A stretch of DNA of 64,000 bases from assembly GCA_022559845.1 (NCBI GenBank), contig CM040117.1, positions 83,650,559 through 83,714,558 on the forward strand. The letters are read 5' to 3'. Position numbers and translations under genes: made by a program. Each line of letters opens with the position of its first letter. Position 1 is the first letter of the stretch. The notes under the pieces are model-generated. The model ran no database searches. It was not told the DNA's origin and worked only from the letters and a program-made list of their open reading frames with translations. The DNA comes from Amorphophallus konjac. Taxonomy: Eukaryota; Streptophyta; Magnoliopsida; Alismatales; Araceae. Shown piece after piece: positions 55,664 to 64,000 of the stretch.

Positions 55664-57702
55664 CATCGATTTCTCTCTCCCTCACTCGTTCTCCTGCTTC
55701 TCTCTCTCCCTCTCACGATCTCTCCGCCCTCACTCTCTCGGTCTTGGTCCGGACGGCCGCGGATCGAGGCGCGGGAGGTGTTGTTGGAACTGGCTCGTCG
55801 CGAGGAACGCGTAGTCGCTGACCTCATCGCGGTTCGTGGGACGTGGAGGTGAGACGGGGTGGAAGGAGCCGCGGTGACCCGTTGCTTGCATGCGGCCCAA
55901 ATCCTATTTTCGTCGCGACTAAGGTAGGGGGATGGAATCCTTGCCTCGCTAGGATTGCATTGCCATAGCATGCACGTCCATCCGACGTCGTTTTCTTCAA
56001 TTTTCAAGCAAAATTCCATGTTAGTGTAATTTAGGCTAAATTCTTGAAAATCACTCCATGGGCATTGTTTTTATGTTTTGATGCATGGATTAGTTGTAGA
56101 ATGTCGTGGCTTGGCAGGTTTTATAGTTTTTCCACGTTCCCCGTCGATCCGGCTCAACCGGGAGGGGGTTTGGTTTTGACCGTTTCGGTTTAAGCTCCCA
56201 GCTGGTGTGACGGTTCTTCCAGAGGCCGTCACACTGTAACGGCCCTTGTGAGGTGCATTACGTGCGTGTGACGGCCCACAGTGGGGGCGTCACTCTTGGT
56301 GTAATGGTCATCTGATGGACCGTTACACGACTGTCACTTGATCGGTTTGACCGTTGACTTCGTATGGCGGTTGGCCTAACGGCCTGTCGGGCGGCCGTCA
56401 GGGCGTTGTAACGCGCCTCCGAGAGCGCGTTTCGTTCTGTTAGAATGCTGTGGTTTTATTTTTAGCCTCGGGCGGGTGTAACGGTCCCGGGGAGGCGCGT
56501 TAGGTTTGAGTAACGTCCCTGCCCTGGTGCGTTACAGCCTCACCGTGACGGCCCGCCTTGGGCGCGTCACAGCCCTCGTAACGCCCCTTTCCTCGACCGT
56601 CACACTCTGTGACGCGGCAGTCCTAGACCGTTACATCCCTTTAGTTTTTAATAGCATGCATGGTCAATTTCTAATGCATTCCATGTTGTATATATGCCAT
56701 GTTTAGGTTGTTTTGTGACCGATGGCTTATTAGTAGATCCCGATGGAATTACTTTCTCTTCCCTTGTGATGGAACCACTAGTCGTAGCCCAGCGACTGAG
56801 CGTGTCGTCCCACCCGGGAGAGGTGGAGGGGTGTTCCCGAGGAACGGTATGTAAGCTAGTTACTGTGGGCCCCTGCGGTTACCGTTGCGTCCAACGGGGG
56901 GGGAACTAGCTAGAGTCCTGGCTCTAGGCAAGAGTCAGTGTGTGCACACGTGGTCGGAGACTTGGACAGGCACTAATGAGTGTCGCTCTGACTAGTACTT
57001 GGTTTGGTCCTGTTACGCCTCTCGCTTGTCGTGAGCCAGACTTGCGAGTTGCTGAGACGCAGTGTAAGTCGTCAGGGGACGCGTCTGGTCTTGTTCTTCT
57101 AGTGGGTTGTTCCGTCTCTCACTTCACTTGGTTAGCAGTGGTTTATTCTATTGGTAGATTTATTTTCTGTCGTTCGTTATTTATTAAATTGTGCATCTGC
57201 CTTATTATTTAAATGCATGCTCTAATTGCTTTTATGTTTGCCTGCTTGTCTGTTTAGTTTGGGGTAGGGATCCGCGTGACCCCTACTGAGTCTGGCTATG
57301 ACTCACCCTTCCTTCTTTCAGGTGAGCCGCCCCAGTCGTCCGCCGGTCCTTCTCGTGGTTGTACCAAGCGTCGTTAGAGTGCCAGCTGTGTTGGTTTGTC
57401 TTTTGTTCTGTTGTGCCGGGGTATGCCCCGTGTAGTTGTACAGTGGACCTCCTTTTATGGAAAAATCTGGACTATTGTATAAATTCTACCACTCTGATAT
57501 TTTAATTGCTTCCGCACTTATTTATTAATTGCTGTCCTAATTAATATTACGCGCCTGCGGTCCCAATTCGTTATGCAACTTCTCAGCAAACTCCTTTAAC
57601 CCTTTAGGGGCCTCATCAGCCTCTTGGGTGGCTTCCCCAGTTCTTGGTATCGGTGTATCGATTTCATCGGTATATCGATATCCGGAGCTCTGGGTCGTCA
57701 CA
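55420..57702 (+). repeat. 5' LTR of the gag-protease element
   Basis: 2283 bp. Contains (TA)n at about 55590-55624 followed by (CT)n to 55660, a zone packed with TAACGG/CCGTTAC and CGTCAC words (56160-56650), and a run of eight G at 56896-56903. Confidence 0.93.
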
Positions 57703-57704
57703 GT

Positions 57705-57716
57705 TGGTATCAGAGC
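57705..57716 (+). promoter_or_regulatory. primer binding site, initiator Met tRNA (gag-protease element)
   Basis: TGGTATCAGAGC lies two bases (GT) after the LTR end GTCACA. Confidence 0.95.
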
Positions 57717-57851
57717 TGTGTTGGGGATTTGTATTAGGAATTGGAACTTGCGCTGCTCAAGAGCTAGTCCACTATGTTGTCTGTTGCTGGCTTAGGATGT
57801 TTCTCATGATTACTGATGGCTTTCCGTTATCGTGTGTTTCCTAGGTTCAAG

Positions 57852-59426
57852 ATGTTGCCTCGTGGATGGAAGAAAGCTCGGGCTCCTCAGGAGGAGAGTG
57901 GCACTTCCTCTGCCCCAGCTGTGCTAGCTTCCGTTAACCCTGCTCCATGTGAAGAAGTGTCTGGTGGTCGTGGTAGAGCGTTGAAGGAATTTCTGCTATT
58001 CCACCCACCGACTTTCGAGGGTCAATCAGATCCGGAAGCAGCTAGATCGTGGCTCGATGCCACTGTGTGCGTGTTCCAGTCAATGGAGTGCGCGGATGAT
58101 GAGCGAGTCATGTTGGCTACTTATTAGCTTCAAGGTACCGCACGCACGTGGTGGACTGTAGAGTGGGAGGTTGCCTTCCGTTCCCGTCCGCTTCGGCAAA
58201 TCACCTGGGCTGAGTTCGTTGCTGCTTTCGAGCGTGCTTACACTCCAGCCTGTCTCAAGTTAGTGAATATGTACCTGTTTCTGGAGCTGACGTAAGGTGA
58301 CATGACTGTGTTGCAGTACCAAGATAAGTTCATCGAGTTGGGCAGGTACGCGCCCCATATTTTTGCTGATGAAGCTATGAAGACTCAGCAGTTTCTGCGC
58401 GGACTGAAAGCGGAATTGAGCATGCCGTTGTTCGCTACCCGAGTGTCTGAGTTGGATTCAGCGTACCAGGCAGCTGTTACAGTGGAGATGGAAATGGCGA
58501 GGACTCGAGGGCTTTCTCAGGCAAGAATGGTGCAGCTGACTGTACAGTTTCAGCCGACTTACCAGCCGTCTGTCCCAGGAGTTCCTTCTGCCTTTCCTGC
58601 TGTCAGCGGTGTTGCTTCTTTTTCTGACTCCCACTTCCGGCAATTCAAGAATAAGAAGTCGAAGAGGAAGTTTGAGCATTCGGCGCCTTCCGATCCGAGT
58701 CAGCTGTCTGTTCCTTCTGTTCGACCGCGTCAAGATTTTTCCAGTGGTCAGCAGCGTCCGTGTTTGAGGTGTGGTGGCAGTCATCCAGGCGTGCCGTGTT
58801 CCGTGACAATCGTCTATTATCGTTGTGATCAGTCGGGTCATGTGGTTCTAGACTGTCCGCTGAAGTCGACGTCGGTACAGTTTTCGTAGTTTACCCAGCC
58901 GCAGCGGCCTCAGTTTCATCTTCCTCCGCCGCCTCAACCTCAACCGTCTTACCTACCTGCTCCAGTTCTTTCCCAGCAGTCTTCTGCAGCCAGTCGCCCT
59001 CCGAGAGGCAGGGTCACTCACATCACTCGTGCAGAAGCTGTGGCAACTAATCTGGTAGAAGGTACGGTTTTGATTTTTGATCGTCTAGCTCATGTTCTTT
59101 TCGATTCTAGTGCAACTCATTCTTTTGTGTCCGAGGATTTTCTTGCTCGCATCGAGGAGCCGATGACCGCAGTGTCCTGTAATTTGCTCATGGAGTTACC
59201 CTCTGGAGATTTCATGTCCACTCCGGTGTGCCTGGAAGATTCCCCTATTTTCGTCAGCAATTGGCCGATGCCTGTGAAACTTTATGCATTGAAGTTGGCC
59301 GAATATGACGCTATTCTAGGCATGGACTGGCTGGAATTGTATAGTGTCGTGGTTGACTGCAGATACAAGCGCGTCCATTTTATACCACGTGGGAAGCCAG
59401 CCTTTTATTTTCAAGGTATGCTTTAA
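57852..59426 (+). pseudogene. gypsy Gag-protease polyprotein without RT
   Basis: I start at MLPRGWKKARAPQEE, the first ATG that opens a Gag-like sequence; an upstream in-frame ATG exists at 57816. The Gag core (FHPPTFEGQSDPEAARSWLD; WAEFVAAFERAY; QYQDKFIELGRYAP) matches the retrotransposon Gag domain of plant chromoviruses. Stops at 58125 (TAG), 58293 (TAA) and 58887 (TAG) interrupt one continuous frame. A zinc-knuckle region (CLRCGGSHPGVPC, YYRCDQSGHVVLDC) follows. It is less regular than usual, the first Cys of the second knuckle being Tyr. The protease has HVLFDSSATHSFVS, where D-S-G is normally expected, so glycine of the active-site triad is replaced by serine. It also has DAILGMDWL. The frame ends FQGML at 59426. 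Confidence 0.9.
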
Positions 59427-59481
59427 TTTTGCAGTTGCCTCCTTTCGCCTTCTGTTTAAATTTTGGGGACGAAATTTCTTT

Positions 59482-59495
59482 AAGGAGGGAGGGAC
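59482..59495 (+). promoter_or_regulatory. polypurine tract of the gag-protease element
   Basis: AAGGAGGGAGGGAC directly precedes the 3' LTR start TGTAGCGCTCG. Confidence 0.9.
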
Positions 59496-59657
59496 TGTAG
59501 CGCTCGTGCCTTAGCGGATTCTTAGCAGTTCGGATCTAGGCTTTGTCCTGATCGTTTTGGCTATTTTTATGGATTTTTAGGCGTTCGTTTGGCATTTATC
59601 AGAATTTGTTTAAGGTTAATGGCAATTAGGTTAAAGTTTTTAAAATAATAATAATAA

Positions 59658-59705
<48 letters not shown>

Positions 59706-61764
59706 CATCGATTTCTCTCTCCCTCACTCGTTCTCCCTCTTTCTCTCTCTCCCTCTCACGATCTCTCCGCCCTCACACTCTCGGTCTTGGTCCAGACGGC
59801 CGCAGATCGAGGCGCGAGAGGTGTTGTTGGAACTGGCTCGTCGCGAGGAACGCGTAGTCGCTGACCTCGTTGCGGTTCGTGGGACGTGGAGGTGAGACGG
59901 GGCAGGAGGAGCCGCGGTGACCCGTTGCTTGCATGCGGCCCAAATCTGGTTTTCGTCGCGATTAAGGTAGGGGGATGGAATCCTTGCCTCGCTAGGATCG
60001 CATTGGCATAGCATGCACGTCCATCCGACGTCGTTTTCTTCAATTTCCATGCAAAATTCCATGTTAGTGTAATTTAGGCTAAATTCTTGAAAATCACTCC
60101 ATGGGCATTATTTTTATGTTTTGATGCATGGATTAGTTGTAGAATGCCGTGGCTTGGCATGTTTTATAGTTTTTCCATGTTCCCCGTCGATCCGGCTCGA
60201 TCGGGAGGGGGTTTGATTTTGACCGTTTCGGTTTAAGCTCCCAGCTGGTGTGACAGTTCTTCCAGAGGCCGTCACACTGTAACGGCCCTTGTGGGGTGCG
60301 TTACGTGCGTGTGACGGCCCATAGTGGGGGCATCACTCTTGGTGTAACGGTCATCTGATGGACCGTTACACGACCATCACTTGACCGGTTTGACCGTTGA
60401 CTTCGTATGGCGGTTGGCCTAACGGCCTGTCGGGCGGCCGTCAGGGCGTTGTAACGCACCTCCAAGAGCACGTTACGTTCTGTTAGAACGCTGTGGTTTT
60501 ATTTTTAGCCTCCGGCGGGTGTAACGGTCCCGGGGAGGCGCGTTACGTTCGAGTAACGCCCCTGCCCTGGCACGTTACAGCCTCGCCTTAACGGCCCGCC
60601 TTGGGCCCGTCACAGCCCTCATAACGCCCCTTTCCTCGACCGTCACACTATGTGACACGACAGTCCTAGACCGTAACATCCCTTTAGTTTTTAATAGCAT
60701 GCATGGTCAATTTCTAATGCATTCCATGTTGTATATATGCCATGTTTAGGTTGTTTTGTGACCGATGGCTTATTAGTAGATCCCGATGGAATTGCTTTCT
60801 CTTCCCTTGTGATAGAACCACTAGTCGTAGCCCAGCGACCGAGCGTGTCGTCCCACCCGGGAGAGGTGGAGGGGTGTTCCCGAGGAACGGTTTGTAAGCT
60901 AGTTACCGTGGGCCCCTGCGATTACCGTTGCGTCCAACGGGGGGGGGGGGGGGGGGGGGGGGGCAAACTAGCTAGAGGCCTAGCTCTAGGCCGGAGTCAG
61001 TGTGTGCACACGTGGTCGAAGACTTGGACAGGCACTGACGAGTGTCGCTCTGACTAGTACTTGGTTTGGTCCTGTTACGCCTCTCGCTTGTCGTGAGCCA
61101 GACTTGTGAGTTGCCGAGACGCAGTGTAAGTCGTCAGGGGACGCGTCTGGTCTTGTTCTTCTAGTGGGTTGTTCCGTCTCTCACTTCACTTGGTTAGCAG
61201 TGGTTTATTCTATTGGTAGATTTATTTTCTGTCGTTCGTTATTTATTAAATTGTGCATCTGCCTTATTATTTAAATGTATGCTCTAATTGCTTTTATGTT
61301 TGCCTGCTTGTCTGTTTAGTTTGGGGTAGGGATCCGCGTGACCCCTACTGAGTCTGGCTGTGACTCACCCTTCCTTCTTTCAGGTGAGCCGCCCCAGTCG
61401 TCCGCCGGTCCTTCTCGTGGTTGTGCCGAGCGTCGTTAGAGTGCCAGCTGTGTTGGTTTGTCTTTTGTTCTGTTGTGCCGGGGTATGCCCCATGTAGTTG
61501 TATAGTGGACCTCTTTTTATTGAAAAATCTGGACTATTGTATATATTCTACCATTCTGATATTTTAATTGCTTCCGCACTTATTTATTAATTGCTGTCTT
61601 AATTAATATTGCGCGCCTGCGGTCCCAATTCGGTATGCAACTCCTCAGCAAACTCATTTAACCCTTCAGGGGCCTCATCAGCCTCTTGGGTGGCTTCCCC
61701 AGTTCTTGGTATCGGTGTATCGATTTCATCGGTATATTGGTATCCGGAGCTCTGGGTCGTCACA
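59496..61764 (+). repeat. 3' LTR of the gag-protease element
   Basis: 2269 bp, very close to the 5' LTR by eye. Differences include loss of the (CT)n tract and a run of 25 G at 60939-60963 where the 5' LTR has eight. Confidence 0.93.
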
Positions 61765-61884
61765 GTGGCGATCACACTTGTTCACATTCTTTCTGTCCCC
61801 TTCTACTTTCCATTTGTTTCTCATATTGATTCAGTAGAGGGATAAGGAGGGTTTTAAAAAAAATAGTAGGAAAACATGTCAACA

Positions 61885-62811
61885 GGCGGTAGAGCCGATA
61901 ATGAGAAAATCCCCTTCTCCCTACCAGTCAAAACGGCCTACCGCCTATTCCTTGGTGGGCCATTAGCCTCATCCATAGCCAGTCTCCAATCCGTTCGCAC
62001 TGCTATGGCGCAAACCCTCCAATTCCCAGTCAGCCTTGCATTACTTCCGCTCAGTTTGGCCAACCTTTGGCCCTTGCTTTGACAACACAGGTCAACCAGT
62101 CTTTATGACAGTCAATCCCCCAGTCACCATCCCAGTAGACTTATATCCCAGTACACTCCCAGACACTCATCATTCTCTCCCCCTACATCCTCTGCAAATC
62201 CAGAGCCTTCAAGTTTGTTATAATCCCAGTTCCTCCCATACAATCCCTGATCCACTAGCCATAACTCCAGCCATATCCTGTCATGATAAAGTGGTCCCTC
62301 GCCACCATGGCGTGAGGATTTCTAAAAAACCCCTATTAATGGCCGAACAATATCCTGTCACCCACACCTTCCAGTCACAGGTTTTGTCCCCTGACAGCAA
62401 CATGCTACGGACGACAGTCTGAAGAAAAAAAATGGGGTTAAAAATAGAGACACCCCGGCGGGCCTGGTCGAATCCATTACAGGGAGCCGACTAGGTGCAA
62501 AAATTGCCACTAACCTAGCTAAGGTGAAAACCCGAAAGGGCGCCTTAGGCAAAATCGGGTAACCCCTCGGTGTGAAAATCCATAAGGGCGCACCGGAAAA
62601 AGCAAAAGTGGGCAAGCTCTGGAAAAAATCTACAAGGGCGGTAGAGCTGGTAAAGAGAAAAAAGAAAAACACACACTCTCTCTACTCTTCATTTACAAAA
62701 GCCGTCGGTCATGACACGCCCCGATGGCGAGCTCAACATAACTCCACAACAATGACGGCCACTACACCTCCCTAGGGTCGGTCATCTCCAGTGCCAGTTC
62801 CCGTTCCTGTC
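61885..62811 (+). other. gypsy leader and upstream region (unit D)
   Basis: Matches the unit C leader to about 62311, then continues where unit C is deleted. A stretch at 62430-62680 reads in pieces as a Lys/Gly-rich sequence (GVKNRDTPAGLVESITGSR; KGAPEKAKVGKLWKKSTRAVE) spread over frames. This may be a decayed small frame upstream of gag; I cannot name it. Confidence 0.5.
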
Positions 62812-63230
62812 TCTAGTTCCAATTTCGGCTACAATGCCTCTACAGGCTAGCGACCACCCTCCAATTCCAGTTTCGGCTACAACGCCTCTACAGGCCAGCC
62901 GCCAGCCTCCAGTTCCAGTTTTGGCTACAACGTCTTCACAGGCCAACTGCCAGCCTCCAGTTCCAGTTTCGGCTACAACGCCTCTATAGGCCAGCCGCCA
63001 GCCTCCAGTTCCAGTTTCGGCTACAACGCCCCTATGGGCCAGCCGCCAGCGTCCGGTTCCAGTTTCGGCTACAACGCCTCTCCAGGCCAGCCGCCTAGTC
63101 TCCAGCTCCAGTCTCCGGCTACCCTGCCTTCACAGGCTGGCCGGCCAGCTCCTGTCCCCAGTTCTAGCTTCCGGCTACAATGCCTTTATGGGCCAGCCGC
63201 TAGCTCCCGGCTCCAGTTTCGGCCACGATC
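62812..63230 (+). repeat. 48-bp tandem repeat encoding a 16-residue FG repeat
   Basis: Units start at 62812, 62860, 62908, 62956, 63004 and 63052, with two to three more divergent units to about 63230. Each clean unit encodes SSSSFGYNASTGQPPA or a close variant. A TAG lies in the first unit (62848-62850). Confidence 0.88.
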
Positions 63231-63642
63231 CCTCCGCGGGTGGGCCAACCAGTCCCAGTCCCGATCACAGCCCTCGGCTATGATGTCTTTTGAGGCCATT
63301 CGGCCAGCTCAGTCCCAGTTTCTCAAGCCCATAAGAGCTACATTACCGGCTAGCGACATACAAACAACCAACACCCGGGAGTCAACCTACAACCGATACA
63401 TCCCAGAATCAGCTCCCGACCTTAACCAAATAGGCCGCCACGTCTGGACGGGGCTACGCCAACCCTACACTAGGAGCCTTTACCCTACTTCCCAACAACC
63501 AGCACTCAATTCCCAGTACCCAAAGTCCAGTCATGCCACTCTTCCACCCAGTCTTTTATTCCAGCTCCAGTTTCGGGTAAAACCCAGTCCCCTGCCCCTT
63601 ACGCCGGTACATGTTAAGACAATCAAGCACGACCGACAGTAA
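62851..63642 (+). pseudogene. FG-repeat frame of gypsy unit D, function unknown
   Basis: Open from just after the TAG at 62848 to 63642 (ATG at 63034). The first half is the 16-residue FG/SYG-like repeat. The second half is Ser/Gln/Pro-rich (SAMMSFEAIRPAQSQF, PDLNQIGRHVWTGL). Its position after LTR and leader is where gag would start, so it may be a pre-Gag or N-terminal Gag extension, but no Gag domain or zinc knuckle follows inside the window. The composition predicts a disordered protein. The frame shift at about 63100, where SFGYN units are lost, suggests decay. Confidence 0.4.
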
Positions 63643-63828
63643 GTGGTAGCCATCCCTTCTACCCAACCCTATTCCACAGACTAGGGAGAAGAACAACTCA
63701 GTAAACAACAACACTAAAATCCAGAGTTTGTCATTAACACTCTTTACAAGGGAGCCCAAGACATGCCCTTGGGGTAACAAAAATTTATAGTCTAGATAAC
63801 AAAAAGGGGGAAGGGAAGCAATACAATC

Positions 63829-64000
63829 ACGGCCTAGCCTCGCTCCCCTCCAACTCCGCCAAGCGGGACTTCGCAGCCGCCAGCTCCACCTCCAAGGTCG
63901 ACGCAAGCTGAACGCTGGCCTCGGCTCCGGCTTCGGTAGTCCGCCACCAACTCTAGCAAGCTCTATGGCTTGCCGCTGCTCCTCCTAGGCGTTCTGGAAG
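63829..64000 (-). pseudogene. 3' end of another antisense coiled-coil frame (unit D)
   Basis: On the minus strand the last residues read EASVQLASTLEVELAAAKSRLAELEGSEARP then stop (63829-63831), a heptad-rich coiled coil like the last exon of the PMD genes, though not the same sequence. An in-frame stop lies about 50 codons upstream. The gene continues beyond the window. It suggests unit D also carries an antisense gene after its leader. Confidence 0.4.

Larger units (their letters stand above)
55420..61764 (+). mobile_element. gag-protease-only Ty3/gypsy (chromovirus-like) element
   Basis: Complete element of 6345 bp: LTRs 55420-57702 and 59496-61764 (TGTAGCG...GTCACA), primer site, one gag-protease frame (57852-59426) and polypurine tract. 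It is flanked by the perfect 5-bp duplication GTGGC (55415-55419, 61765-61769). LTR B keeps the unfilled site. The internal part is only 1.8 kb, and just 70 bp separate the protease stop from the 3' LTR. RT, RNase H, integrase and chromodomain are absent. The Gag and protease resemble Del/Tekay-type chromoviruses by motif. It must rely on other elements to move. Confidence 0.93.
53773..61884 (+). repeat. LTR C of the gypsy family, split by a gag-protease element
   Basis: Left part 53773-55419, right part 61770-61884. Removing the insertion and one copy of GTGGC leaves 1762 bp, against 1764 bp for LTR B. It ends TGTCAACA at 61884 and is followed by the same leader as LTR B. It is therefore both the 3' LTR of unit C and the 5' LTR of unit D. 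Confidence 0.92.

Noticed and set aside
63556..63906. Trp/Arg-rich minus-strand frame at the window end
   Set aside because: A different frame of the same strand gives a coherent coiled coil ending at 63829; this frame is its shadow.

Overview
The window is plant nuclear DNA built almost entirely of nested and tandemly linked LTR retrotransposons. I see no host single-copy gene, tRNA or rRNA gene, or CRISPR array. A flowering plant with a large, repeat-rich genome is suggested by three things: Sirevirus-type Ty1/copia elements with an initiator-Met-tRNA primer site and repeated AGGGGGAG tracts; a Ty3/gypsy Tat-lineage pol with two RNase H domains; and plant-mobile-domain (PMD) genes with plant-type introns. 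I do not assign a species.

Backbone. The framework is a chain of related Tat-like gypsy units, here called A to D, joined through single LTRs. Unit A (1-5313) is a gag remnant, a decayed middle and a 3' region ending in a polypurine tract, followed by LTR A (from 5314, truncated). Unit B (about 12875-36549) has the end of gag, a complete but nonsense-ridden pol (23052-26879) and two antisense, intron-containing genes (a DUF7745-like gene at 27598-29018 and a PMD gene at 29805-33133), then LTR B (36550-38313). Unit C (38314-53772) has a leader joined directly to the antisense PMD gene, with gag and pol gone, then LTR C (53773-55419 plus 61770-61884). Unit D (61885-64000, running off the window) has the same leader, a 16-residue FG repeat and the end of another antisense coiled-coil frame.

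Insertions into the backbone. (1) A Sirevirus-like copia on the minus strand (about 6398-12871), with a broken pol and its 3' LTR, sits in LTR A and has lost its own 5' half. (2) A gag-only Sirevirus-like element, TR-GAG 1 (13734-22516), splits gag from pol in unit B. (3) A second, different gag-only element, TR-GAG 2 (39945-49904), splits exon 5 of the PMD gene in unit C. (4) A probable solo LTR (33664-35740) with a 5-bp target duplication lies in the 3' region of unit B. (5) A gag-protease-only, chromovirus-like gypsy (55420-61764) with a perfect GTGGC duplication lies inside LTR C; LTR B preserves the empty site.

How the parts fit. Three of the inserted elements encode Gag, or Gag plus protease, but no reverse transcriptase or integrase, so they would depend on enzymes from relatives. 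The two TR-GAGs share ordered non-coding modules and paired CACGTG promoter boxes with the pol-bearing copia in this window, which makes its family a plausible helper type. The antisense PMD genes keep introns because the element's genomic RNA carries them in the non-spliceable orientation. Every coding region of notable length carries stops, frameshifts or damaged splice sites, so the copies here look inactive.
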